Positions 16,527 through 29,000 of a stretch of 64,000 nt of DNA are shown in pieces. The notes below the pieces were generated by a model. The model saw nothing but the letters and a program-made list of their open reading frames with translations, was not told where the DNA came from and made no database searches. Position numbers and translations under genes: made by a program. The stretch is from Sitta carolinensis (lineage: Eukaryota; Chordata; Aves; Passeriformes; Sittidae): NCBI GenBank assembly GCA_032173965.1, contig CM063290.1:10813501-10877500 (forward strand), written 5' to 3'. Numbering within the stretch: the stretch's first letter is position 1; every line of letters begins with the position of its first letter.

Positions 16527-19385
16527 TTATTTGTTGTTTTTGTAGTAGTGCTCCCATGGCCAGGAAGCTGAACAGAGATGCCAAGATGTTTCACAGGAGA
16601 TGAAGCCCTTGGAGAGAATCTAGCTGGAAAGAAACTGCAGGTCTTGAGTCTCACATCTCCATTTGAAGTGAGGTGATGCTGGAGCACACAGATTAACCCT
16701 TGCATGCCTGGTTAGGCCAGGGCATCTGGCTGGAACAGCTTTGACAAGGTTCTCAGCTAGCTGAGGCAGGCAAATCAGACTCAGTGAGGCTGCAGAGAAG
16801 GATGCCCAACACAGACATCTATCCTAATACAGGCAAACTTCTTAAGGCTGATTTTCCTCCCATTCATGCTGCTGTAGCTGGCTGTGATCATCCCCACTGC
16901 AAGTGAGAGAAAAGCAATGCTGACTGGGGTGGCCAGGCATGACAGGGAGAGAAAAGGTGAAGGTGATGTACCCAGAGCTGGCCTGTGTTCCCAGGCAACA
17001 CTCTGCCTTTTTGCCTCTCCTAGGTTAGAACAGGATGATCCCTTTGGTGCATTTATCCCTGTTTATACCAAGTGTGACTGCAAGGCAGAGCTGCCTTCAG
17101 ACTACCATGGCCTGGCACACAGTGACTATTGTCTTGCAGTGCTACTGAAGGAGAAGAAAACAAAAAGTCCTGTTGGGTTTTCCCCAGAATCTGCAGGTAT
17201 TTAGAAGGCATTAGCAGCAGCCACGTCATTTCTTGGGAAGGGTGGAAGTGCTGGAAGTGAGTTGAAATTTGAAGGCAGCAGGGGAGAACCCAAGGTAGTG
17301 CCTGGGTTTGCAGCACGCCCCAGTACTGCACAGTGCTTAGAGTGGGAGCAAATTAGGATTGCAGCTCTTCCCCATAGCCTGAAGCATGGGCTACCCAGCA
17401 GGAGTTTCTGACCTGGAAATTTCCTTTTGCTGCTAGGCCCATGACAAGAGCAGGAGAGATGTTTGTTATCTTTTGTCTGGTGGCGCCAGCAGTTGAGCAA
17501 GAGGAGTGGGAGGCTGGCTGCTGGTTCCTGTATCCGTGCCATCAGGAGCTCCCACCTCAACGCCTGGGTGGGGGACTCACAGGCTTGGTAGCATTCCTGG
17601 TGTGATGCATCTCCCCTTTTGTTTCAGTGTAATTAGTCTGAAAAGGGAGAAAGGATGTGGCATCTTCCACCTCAAGGGGAACTAAAGCCTCATTAGCAGG
17701 GTGCGGGTCGTGGCTACAGGGGCAGCCCCGCGGCAAACAGCGAGGGATGTGCACGATGCCAGCTGAGCAGGGCAGGGTGTGTGCTCATCAACCAGGATTT
17801 CTCACTCCCTGCAGCGCCTGGCTTTGGTGCAGGCACGTTTATTTTCCCCGCAGCCTCTGAGGAGGCTCCAGGACAGTGGGCAAGCCCAAGCTGCCAGGAA
17901 AGCCTGGTGGCTGCACCGTGGGCTTGTGGCTGGCAGGGTGGACCTGGCAGGTTGCTGGGCACAGAAGAGCACAGCACATCATTTGCTCGTGGCTGAACTT
18001 CTGGAAGATGCACATGAACATCCGTCTCTTCATAGCCATGAGTGAGATGGAAAAACCCTCCCGGGCTGCTCTGCTCGCAGAGATGCTGTGGAGGCTCTGT
18101 GAGTCACCAGGGAAAGCACAGGGTGCAGCCAGGCTCCAGAGAAAGTCCGGATGCACTTCATCCCATCCCTGAGAGTCCCTGACTGGGACGCATTTTGATG
18201 TGGGGATGATATTCTGAGAGTGTTTGCTCAGAGCACCTCAGGGTGTCAACCACACACAGGTCAGGGCTTTCCCTGGGCACTTCAGTGACAAGCCCCTTCC
18301 CTGCAGCTGTGCAAAACGAGTGCAGCCATCACTCCACTGCTGCTGAGGTGTTCACAGCCTGCCCCATCCTCTCCCAGTCCACCGACTGACTTCATTTTTC
18401 CTTTGACCTGCTGGCCAGAGGAAGGAAGGAGGGGCTTTTTCCAGTGTGCTTGGTGGGGGAAAAGTGGTGTGGAGGTGGCTGAGGGCTTTTCCCACCTAGA
18501 CAGGGAGGCTGTCCACCCACACTCAATTCTTCTACTTGGAGGAGCCAGGCTGTGCCCAGACGCTGTAGGCAGGTAACTGTCACAGAGTAGATAGACGTGA
18601 AACTACTCAGCCTCTTCTGCCTCACCCAGGGCCAGAAGGGTTTTTTGAAAACAAAAATAAAGGGGAAAATACAGTCTCCACCCTTCCACCCATTTTGGTT
18701 GGCAAATCAAATAAAACAATCTCAGAGCTGGCACCACAGGAGCAGTGAATGCCAGGTCCCAGCCTCTCACATGAGGTGTTGAAATGAAAGGAGATGAACA
18801 AACAACCCCCAGGTGCCTGGGGGCTGCAAGCTGGTTTTAAGATGCTGGTGGGTTGTTTTTTCCTGTGTGGTGGAGGGAGCAGCACCCCACAATTACCACA
18901 TCACTGGGAAACTGCCCCCTATAGCAACTTGGTCACCCCTGGGCTATGGGCACACGTTGATTTGGCTCAGTGAAAAGGGCTGAGTGAGAAATGCATGTCA
19001 CCACGGATGGTTTTCATGGACATCTGGCTTGGGGCAATGCAGCCAGTGACAACATGGTGAAGGGGACGACACCAGGCTCAACCATAACCTCAAATATGCC
19101 CAGTGGTGGCAGGGAGCCCTGCAAGGATAAGGGTGTCCAGGTGCCCCACAGCAGCTGGAGCTTCTGCCCTGGGTAGACACACTTGGCCCATGCGTGTTTG
19201 GTTGCTGTAACTAATACAGGTCTTTAAAAGAGAGGTGTGGGGGATTTCAGTGGTTTTACAGACAAAATTCCCCTGCTCAGGGCTGTGTACACTCAGAGGT
19301 GGACTCTGGGTTTGTCATGAATAGACCTTGTCATGGGTGCTATGAAGATTTTTTCAAAATTTATCAGGGGATTCACATACTCCTC

Positions 19386-19412
19386 TGTGTGTGTGTGTGG
19401 TTGGGGGGGGGG
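19386..19412 (+). repeat. TG dinucleotide repeat with adjoining G run
   Basis: Seven TG units are followed after a short gap by a run of ten G residues. Such a G run is prone to length errors in sequencing. Confidence 0.85.
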
Positions 19413-19985
19413 AGGGAATTATACTGCAGCTTCTCCACCTTTGCTCCAGTCCAGGTACAGCACCGTGAGCAGTTGGGAGATGCTCTGCAGGGCAGTCACA
19501 CTTCACAGCTGCTGCCACAACACAGTCAAATCAACCACTCTCATTTCTTGCACTGGGGCTGCCCAAGGTACATTGGTGGCCAGGTGGTGGCCTCATATCT
19601 CACCAGTAAGGCAGGGACAAGCGTTTAACCTGATGCTTTCAGCTACCATCGAGTGCAGAAGCACTGCGGGGAGGGGATGTGACACTGCGCTGCGCTGGGA
19701 TATCAGCACCACCCCCGGCACTGCCAGGATCAGGCCGGCCAGCCCCATGCAACATTTTGCCCCTGAGCTTAGGACCATTGCAGAAAGGCCCTGTGGGATG
19801 GAAGGGGGGTTTTCCTGTGTGGCTTCTCCCCCGTGGTTCAGCTGTTGGGCTGGCACGCAGGGCCGGGTAGGAGGTGCTTATCAGCTCACCCCATCTCGGC
19901 AGCAGGCGAGGGTGCCCTGCCATCCCTGCTGCTAATCCCATTACAATTAGAGGAGGAGAAGCTAAACTGAGCTCATATTAATTCC

Positions 19986-20005
19986 CCCTGCCCTGCCCTG
20001 CCCTG
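19986..20005 (+). repeat. CCCTG pentanucleotide repeat, four copies
   Basis: Four perfect head-to-tail copies of CCCTG are seen. Confidence 0.9.
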
Positions 20006-22402
20006 CTCAGCTTCAGGAAATACCTACTAGAATTGCCACTCTCATTATCCAAACCATCCCTGGAAACAATCATTAGCTGACTTGCCCCGTTGCCAAGTGT
20101 GTCCTCTCACCAGCCTGCTGTTTGCCCACAGGGCCCCCATGGTGCCTGCTTCTGCCAGGGCACACAATGCACACTCCTGTACTCATGCTCTTCCACCAGG
20201 GCCCTGGATGCTGCTGCCTGGCCAGACCACAGCTGGACCCTCCTCCCTGAAGTTCAGGTGTGCTTTCAACCAGAAACAAGGTGAGGATGGCCAGGCAGTT
20301 CTCTGAGTCACCTGTTTTGCTTTCCCAAGTTCCTCTTGTGTGCTGCACTTATTTTTGGTGGGGTTGGATGCTGGCCAGGAGGTTGGGACGTGCTGACTTT
20401 TATGATTTTTTTTTTCTTTATAACAAAAGTTTTGCTAAATGAGAAGGAAACAAACTCAGTGCCAGCTTTCACCATGTGTTTAAAACGAGATAAAAGCAAT
20501 TCTGGGCTGGCTGTGGTATCCTCTAGACCTGTAGAGATAGCAGTTTCCACTGGGGGGATGGTCAGGTGGCCTACACAAGCTACACTGTGCTCCTGGAGGA
20601 TACTGGGAAGCTCTGTTGCTCCCAGTGACATCTATTGGATCATAGATGTCCATGTGGATCCCCAGGCCCAAAGTGAGGGCAGGGCTGTGTTTGGGGTGAG
20701 CAGCAGTGCAAGATCTGACTGTGCATGGCTGCACTCAGTTGGCTCTGGTACTACTGCTGACACCGAGGTTCCTCATCCACCGGGCTGCTGGTGTGGAAAT
20801 GGAGTGCTGGGAGGAGAAGCACACATAAATATGGGCCCATCCACATGTGGGGCAGAGCACAGTGTCTTGGAACCTGGTCAGGGTCATACCCCAATGCACA
20901 GACAAGCAGGAACATTTCCTCTAGGAAAAGGTGGTTCTTGCAGTGAGGTTTGGACATAGGGAGCAGTTGTGGAAACAAAGGACAGACATACTTCTTTCCT
21001 TTTTTAATATAGTTCTTCCCCAAAGCAGGACTAGTCCATTTTTATCTCACTGACATTCATTTGTTCATTTTTCCCCCAGGCTGGGCAAGGGTGTTGACAG
21101 AAGGAAACCGCCTTTTTTTATTTTAACGAGATTTTCATGGGAAGATGTTCAGCTGCCTGTGGGTGCTCAGGTTGGCTCTGCTCAGGTGTAAGAAGGAAGG
21201 AAGGACGAGCAGGGTTCAGTGCAAACTCCATCTCCTTGCTTTGCCCACTCTTTTCCCTGGCCCAGCTGCTGCAGATCTCAGGCACTGAGAAGCTGACAAA
21301 ACAGGGCAGGCTCTGATTCCCCCCACAGCCACAGCACCTCTGAAGTGGAGACACCCTTGCAAAGGGACTGCCACCCTCATGGTGGGGATGGTGCCACCCA
21401 AATTCTCCATCACCAGGTCAAAGAGCCAGCAGCAGGGTGGGATACAGCAGGAGGGATGCAGCTGCAGGGTGGCAGCAGCAGAGGGTTTTCAGCCAGGCTG
21501 GCTGCTGGCAGAGCTTGTCAGTGGGACTCACAGGTGAACAGAGCTACTGTATTTTGGAGTGTCAGTCTACAGCCTGGGAAATAAAGAGGACATAGAAGAA
21601 GTCCAAATACACTATATTATGTAAGTTTACCATGGCCTAGCTTGGAAATAATGAGGATTAGTCATCATCCAGTGGAGTTGTTGGAGACTGACTGTCCACA
21701 TTGCCCTAAGCCTCCACAAGATTGGTAAGGTTCAGTTGCTTAAAATTAATGCCTAAGAAAGCCTCTCAGGCTAATGGCTATGGAATGTCCATGTCCCTTT
21801 AGACTGTAGCCACTGGACATAAAGAGCTTTAGGTATTTCAGCCTTGATTATAAATGCAGGAATGTGTATGTGCAGTCTTATTTTCAGGTGAGGTTTCAGG
21901 GGTAAGCTTTTGGCTGGAGAGAAGCTTTCAGCTGCCACTTGGAGTAAGGCATTTACAGCCCAAGGGAGCTCAGCCTCAGGCTTCCTGATGGCCTCTCTTG
22001 GTGGTTCTTAACTTACACAAGGTGTTCTCCATGCTCCTACCCTCTGCAAGAGGCATCTGGTGCCCTGCTGGGCTGTCGTGATTCCTGTTAGCCACTGCTT
22101 CCCAAGCCTTGGTGCTTTTGCTGCATCCCTGACTGCAAAGTGCAATCTTGTCCTTAATGAAGGCATCATTGCATCTGAATTGTTCTGAAATACGATGGAC
22201 TTCCCTTTGCTGAGACATGCCTGTGGCACAGAGCAGGCTCCCCCAGTGCCCCACAGCCTGCAGCAGCTTCGTGCAAGGGGTGAGTGAACTTGGCTTGGGC
22301 CCTCTTGGACAGGAAAGCAAAACAAATCTCCTTGGTAGTAAAGGTCCCCTGGCATGGAGCAACAGCATGCAGGCTTCACTTTCAAAACCATGTCCACACC
22401 CA

Positions 22403-22418
22403 AACACACACACACACA
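22403..22418 (+). repeat. AC dinucleotide repeat
   Basis: About seven to eight AC units form a short perfect microsatellite in the spacer. Confidence 0.85.
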
Positions 22419-23803
22419 GAACCACAGTTGTTGTTTTAAGTACTTTTAAATTCCATTATGTTTCCTTTATGGTAGGTTTTTTTTCCTCTTTGACTGTCAT
22501 AAATCAAACCCGCTAATCCCACTCTACATTTATTATTATTATTAGGGAGGGCACAGCAGAGTGAACAAGGAACTAAGGCATGATTCAACCATCTCCAAAA
22601 GGATCATGTTGCTGATAGCACTGGGGAATGAACAACACATGGCCAACACCTAGAGTGGGTTGTGCTTCCCTTTGGCAGGCAAGCCTTGGCTACAGGAGCT
22701 CGGAGCCGGCCTGGGAGCCATTAAGTGTGCTCTGAAATGCACATCAGTTTTGTGCTTAGTGCTGTGACTGCAGGCACTGCCTCCCTGGGGAGCTGCTTCA
22801 TGATGAGGCTTTATGAAGCAGCAATTACCTGACTGACAGGGCAGGAGAGGAGTAACAGTGTGAACTGAAGTAGGAGGAAACAAAAATGAAGTGCACCAAG
22901 GGCACTTTCCCTGGTGTCCCTGGGGCATATTTGACCAAAGAGGCATGTATACATTCAGTATTGTTAGCTTTCTTTTTGCAGGGATGCAAGTGTCCTGCAG
23001 GCACTCTGGATGTGATCTTGACAGCTCTGGCAGATGCCAGGCCCCTACATCAAATCCAAGACTTAAAATCCATTTCTCAATCCAAGCCACTTTGGTGGCA
23101 ACCCATCCCACCTGGATACAACAGATGCCAAAACCTATGCTGTATTTTGGTGCATACCCCAGAGAGTTGTGACTTTTTCCTGTGAGGCTACAGAGTGCAA
23201 ATAAACCCACCTCTGCTGTTGCAGCAGAAATATAAATCCACTTCTGAGCTGGACTTTACGAGAGCAGAGAGCTGGAGAAACAAACAAACAGGAAAAGTGC
23301 CTTTGACTCTCTGCATTCCCATTTCCTGGCTTCAGCCTGGCCCAGGCTGCCAGCAGGTCTCACTGGCTGAGCAGCATGATGAAAGGCATGGCCCAGGAAA
23401 CCCAGAGCCTTCTCCCTTCGTGGGGGATGTTTGCAATGAGTCCTGAAATGACACATCCCCCCAAGGCTGCTCCATGGCTCTGCACCAGAGCTGTTTCACC
23501 TGAGGTGGCCATGGCCCTGAACACCCCAGCAGTGCACAGGGCCTGCAAGCCCCTCCTGCTCATCGAACTGCCTGGATCATGTCCATGGTATGGGAGAGCT
23601 GGATACGAGCAAGGCAGATGGACAGGCAGCCAAAAACACACACAGTCCGTGCTCCTCCAGCATGGGGAGAGGGCTGTGCTCTAAGGTCAAAGGCAGCAAA
23701 CCCCAAAGGCACAGGTACCATCATGAAGCAGACCCCAAATTCCCCAGGCTCTCCTTCTAATATTTGACTGAAGAAAGACAAAGACAGGCCCAGATGTGTT
23801 TAG

Positions 23804-25923
23804 TTTATTTTCCCTGGATTTAGACACAGCTCTGGCTAACCACCACAGCAACAAACCAACCATGACCTGTGCCAGCCCCTGCCTCTCCTTGCAGGAGAAC
23901 CAGCTGGTGGGATCCCTGGGAGGGCTGGGGCTGCACCGAGGGGCAGCTCTGCAGGATGCACGTGGGCAGGGGCTGTTGGGGGATGGCAGCACAGACCCAC
24001 GTGGAAGGTGCAGCATTCAGAGTCAAGCCTTGGATGCAGGAGCGTGGTGCATGTGGAAACGGGGGTCAGCTCTCCAAACTGAACAGCTGTCCTCCCCTTC
24101 TTCTCCCCACCTTTACCTCTGGCTGTTTTGAAAAGGGAGATGGAGTTAAGTGTTTACAGAAGAGGCACTTAAGCAGGTAAGGCTCTTGAAGACAGAGACC
24201 TGTGGGCAGTTCTTTGGGAAGCCAAGCTGATGAATCTTTTCAACAGTCTATGAAGAAGGGAGATAACAACAAAGGAATAAGCAATGCTGGTGGCTTAAAA
24301 ATGCCCAGAGCCTTTTCCTCTGCAGAGGCAGCATTGGAGGAGGTGAAGCAAATGACTCTTCCAGCATTTTCTGGGTGGTAATAGTTCCCTCAGTCTGGGC
24401 ATTTCTTCTTCCAGATGCAGAGTTCCCCGTATTTTGCCCAGGACCAGCTTTTGAGGAAGCATTTACAGGACAGTCCTTGTCTATAGCTTTTGCAGCCAGT
24501 GACTGGATGGGAAGAGGGGACTTCTGAGCCTGGGAGGTTTGAATAGGCACAAGCTACAGGAGCAAAGAGAAAAAACAATTCTCTATCGCAGATTTTAAGT
24601 TCTGGGAATGCCAAAACTGGCAGAGGGGAGTGGAAAAGGACTGACAAAAAAGCAAATGCAGCAGGGAGCTGAGCAAAGCAGCTCAAGGGTGTGTACTCCA
24701 GCAAAGGTCTCTGCAGTGTTTTCTGCATAGAGTGCAGCCTTGCAGTAATTTCAACAGTGAAGATGGCTAAAACCTGCCTTTTAGGAACTGTGTTCCTGCA
24801 GCAGAAGCAGCTGTTGTGTCAAAATTAAAGCTGTCCTTATGTCTGGGACAGCAATTCTGAGTCAGTGCCTGTTCTGATTGAGATTGGGGCTGCTGTGATC
24901 CCACACACAGGACTAAATTTAATGGCTGGGGAGGAATGATTTACTGGCTTAGCAGCAGTTACTTGACTACTTGCTTTCACTGCAACATCCTCAGGCTGGG
25001 TCAGAACTACTCTGAGCAAATAGATATTATCACACCATGAGCATATGCTGCTTCTGCACTGCCAGGATGGGAGGATGCAGCCAGGACATCTAGAGTACAG
25101 AGCTGCACTGTGACCATCTGACATCAGGGCACTGTAACTTCCCAAGCTGCTTTCCAACAAGCACCCAGAAATTATGACTACAAACTTTGGGTTCTACGAG
25201 CAGCAGGCAGGGCTGGAAGCTCAAAGGATGCAGTGTGAAGCAGCATCCTTCATGTTCTCAGGCCATCAGCAAGAGCAGGGACTGAATTTGAGTGACAGAC
25301 CCTCTTTCACCAGAGTCAGCTGCAAATTACATCCCTTCATGCCTGTGCACAGCTCAGCAGCTGATTTCCAGAAGTTCTGCTCAGCATTAATGCCCAAACA
25401 CCAGCTTTACATGACTACAGAGGTATCTCCATTTTGCCAGGACTTGGGTTTTCCTTTGTTTTTTGCCCTAAAAGGCATATTTCAAATTGTGAGGGACAGT
25501 CATAACTCCAGTTTTTGTGCTCCAGTTTCCCCTAGCAGGAAGCAGGAGCAGGAAGACAGGTACATTAAGACACCCGAGATTCTTCTCCAGCAGATGCTAG
25601 AGAGAAGTAGCTATTTTGCTTGAGAAAGAAAAAAAAAAAAAAAAAAAAGGTTCTCCAAGGGCATAGAGTGGGCCTGAATGAGTCCTGAGAAGTGCTAAAG
25701 AAAAAGAGGGAATGCTGGAAGCAGAGTCAGCCCCACCAGGAGATGCTGGCACAAGGATGAGGGTTCCAGCAAAAGCTGTGCTAAACACAGAAGAGGCATT
25801 CCTGAAACTCCACAATCATATTAACCTGTTAATTTATACAGCATCTCTGTACAAAAATAGAAGGGTTCTAATAAGATTAACAATATTAAATAAATATTTA
25901 ATAGAAAAAGTCTTTGGCCTAGT
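23804..25923 (-). other. P3H2: Possible P3H2 3' untranslated region and downstream flank
   Basis: This stretch lies downstream of the P3H2 stop. On the - strand, poly(A) signal candidates are ATTAAA at 25897-25902 (very close to the stop), ATTAAA at 24918-24923 and AATAAA at 23804-23809. I cannot choose between them. An A20 run on the + strand (25629-25648) is poly-U in the transcript sense. A 149-codon + strand frame (25174-25623) has no recognisable motif and is antisense to the putative UTR. Confidence 0.35.
25629..25648 (+). repeat. A20 homopolymer
   Basis: An uninterrupted run of 20 A lies about 280 bases beyond the P3H2 stop on the P3H2 downstream side. No target-site duplication was recognised. 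Confidence 0.85.
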
Positions 25924-26015
25924 TCATAGCTCATCCTTTGGGTTGATGTTCATTTCACGGGTCCTAGATGCTCCTGGTCCAACATTGCAATCACTTCATC
26001 TGCCTGGATTCGTTC
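25924..26015 (-). CDS. P3H2: P3H2 exon 15 (C-terminus with KDEL), one base missing
   Basis: The acceptor is cctcttgcag. The peptide begins ERIQADEVIAMLDQEHLG. The frame then breaks at the run 25959-25961 (CCC on the coding strand): read literally it stops after PVK, but one frame over it reads EMNINPKDEL then TGA (stop at 25924-25926). The length is 92 bp where 93 are expected (30 codons plus stop). KDEL returns the enzyme to the ER. A single missing C would explain everything. Confidence 0.93.
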
Positions 26016-29000
26016 CTGCAAGAGGAGAAGGGAAGGAACGGTAAAAGCAGAGCTTCAGTGCCTGCTCCAGCTAATTCAGTGAGGCTCAGGCTGCTGGGAG
26101 GACACACAGCAAGGAATTTACCCCAGAACCAGCAGTGTAGATGAGAGGATGGGGGAGAGCCTGGGACTGGAGCAGGGAATTTGCTGGACAAAATTAATCA
26201 AATCCCTTTCCACCTCAATACCTGATTCCCTCCTCCCTGCAGGGCTGCAGTGGTTGGGGCAGAGCTGATTTTCTGAAGTTCCCTTACCACACTCTACGAG
26301 CAGCCACTGCCACAGCACACCCTCTCCCAGTGCCCTCTGCTTGTTGTTGATTCCCAGCTCCCTGGACAGGGCTGATCTCCTACCATACAGGCACCAAGCC
26401 TGGAAGAGTGTCTGGTAGTGCAAAAAAACTGAGATATGCTTAAGTACATATCTGAAAATAAGCTTTTCCCCAGACTTCATAACCCACCTCCATCACAAGG
26501 CAAAGGAATGAGGGTTTTGCATTTTCCCTGCTTTTAGTTTTGCTCAGTCTTGTATCTTTTATTTTTACCTACTAGAATTGCTACTAAAGGGAGGTAGGGG
26601 CTGGTACAGCAGCTTTTTAAAACAGAATGTGGAGGGTGCCTGGTGAAAAGCATCACATCCCAGATCTTCCAAGGCATCTTGGGTGCCCAGAACCATGGAT
26701 TTCAAGTTGCTGAAATGCCTATGAGAGGACTCAGCAGCAGGGCTCAGCATAGCACTCTGGGCTGTGGATGGCTCGGGAGGAGCTCCTCATCCATCAGGCT
26801 GCTGCCACTAGGTGTCAGAAATGGCCAGCCCAGCTCTGCACAGAGCCCTTCCACACCCCACTCAGCACCCCAGCCCAGCACTGCACCCCACGGGCCAAAG
26901 GCAATGAGTGCCCAGGACCAGGACTGGCAAGAAAAATCTGTCCTGGGCCTCCAGCTCGTATCATGGAAGTGCTGCTGTGGGGGGTGTAATGGGAGGAAAA
27001 CAGATGTACTGGGACTGGAGAACTAAGATGGTCCTGGTTCCTGTGGGATGCTGGCTATGCCCCAGCTGCCCTCACATCCCGATGGAGGCACTCACCAGCT
27101 CTCTGTACAGAGGGTCCAAGGTGAACCAGAGAGCCACCTGCACACCGCTGGCCCTTGGTGACTGCCTTCACCCCGTGGGGGTTCTCGCCGCCCGACGAGA
27201 AGCTGATCATCCTCCCACACTTGGGCTTGATGGAGGCCTGCAGGGAAACAGCACAGCCAGGCTGGCAGGGAGCAGCCACTGGCTGTGGCTGGCCTCACCA
27301 TGGCCCAGGGCTTGGGTCCTCACTGGGCATCCCTCTGCATTGCCCCAGGACCTGGTGAGCTGCTCTGGGGGCATGGGGAGCTCTGGGCATGGCTGGCAAA
27401 ATGTGTGGGGTAAGTAGGGAGGTGTGAAACTTGCTCCTGCTGTGCAGACATTGTGCAGAAAGGACATAATGACATGGAGTGACTGCAGAGAAAACAGGGG
27501 ACCACCCAGAGCAAAATGGGGCCATGGCATAACTCCAGGGAGGTCCAGAGTAAGCCTGCAATGGCTGTGAAAAACCTCTTTCTCTCTTGTCTTGGAAGAG
27601 TCCACAAGAGTCCTGCAGGACCTTGGGAACAGATGTGCCAACCACATCAACCCTCAAGCACTTAAGTAGACACAATCTACATTCCAGCTTCTCTAGAGAC
27701 CCCAGCATGGTGCCCAGACCTCTGCCTAACCACACAGTGGGTGACCAGCTTTCTTAATGGCCCCAAACAGAGGTGAGGTCTCATGCCTCAGCCACATCCC
27801 TCTCAGGGTCTGATGTCCACCACTGTGACCCAGTCTGGAACAAGAGACCTGGATCAGGCACTGCATCTGTATGGAGACAACCAGTTCATGTCTGACCATG
27901 AGATGGGGTGGCAGCTCAGCTGTCCTCCAGGCAGGGACAACCACCAGCCATCCCTCTGCCTGCACTAAGGGTGGGGGGAACCCCTAATCTGCAGGATTCC
28001 TGCTTGGCACAGCCTCTAGGGAGGGAGCAGATGGTCTGTGCCCCTGCAGAAGGATTTTGTTTAGGTCTAAATATGGCAAGGTAGGAGCCCCAGGCTGCCT
28101 GGGGAAGCCCAGAGCCCTGAGCATGGACTGCTGAGGAACAGCTTTTGGCCCACAGCACCAACTCACTGTCACAGTTTTGGCGTCCATCTCGGTGAAAATG
28201 AACTCGCCACCTTCAAAATCTGCGTTCATGTACAGGAGGGCACTGGGGAAGGAAGTGGGAAACCCCAGTTAGGGGAGGTCTCAAAGCTGATCCCACCTCC
28301 TGGACAGATCCCACATTGCTCCTCTAAGACATGGGTGGGGGACAGCCAGAGGGAGAGAAGTCCCTAGGGAGATTCCTTCCCTTCCTTCCTACCTGTAATC
28401 CCGGAAGGTGTACGCAGGAGGTTCCTTCCAGCACTCATTGGCCTCGGGTCCAAGAGGCAGTTGTCAGCATGGATGGGATGGCTCAGATCATTCCTTCGCT
28501 CCTGCTGGCCTAGGCAGGACCATGTGGGGAAGGGGGAAGGAGAAGGGATGGATGAAATGGAAATGCCATGCTCTGTGGGGTCCCATCATGGGGCGGGAGC
28601 CTACCCTGACCCCACTCCAGGTGGTGTTCACAGGTGAGAGGAGGAAAGGAGTGCTTGGGGAGAAAAGGCAACATCTGAGGACTCAGATCTGCACTGCTCT
28701 GCCTGCTCCTGACTGCAGGGAAGAGAGATGGAGCGCTGGGGCTGGGATGGAAAGGAGAAGGGACTGACAACAGGAGGCAATAGAAAAGAGAGGAGAAAAT
28801 AGGAAGAGTTGCAGATATGAAAACCAAGAGACATCCCAGAATTTTTGGAGGGGGTGGACAGCAGTGCCCACTTTTTGTTTTACCCAGCCCTTGGCCACCA
28901 CCTTAAGCATTAAGCAAAACAGAGTTACTCTGAGCTTGGGACCCCCACTCATAAGCCCCCATGGAGAGCTGCACCCCTGCCACGCTCCCTGCTCCTCACC

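Larger units (their letters stand above)
14641..23803. other. Spacer between TP63 and P3H2, right part
   Basis: No protein gene, RNA gene or clear transposable element was recognised. Simple repeats are listed separately. Frames of 100-200 codons exist on both strands, but none has a recognisable motif, splice context or bias that marks it as coding. Confidence 0.7.

Noticed and set aside
19333..19935. 200-codon + strand frame in the spacer
   Set aside because: It translates a TG microsatellite and a G run; no conserved peptide.
27781..28165. Further P3H2 exon in intron 13
   Set aside because: Exons 13 and 14 join in phase with the expected residues, leaving no missing peptide.
25924..29000. 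P3H2 as a decaying pseudogene
   Set aside because: All catalytic residues, splice sites and KDEL are kept; the indels are single-base at G/C runs and the same type hits the essential neighbour TP63.
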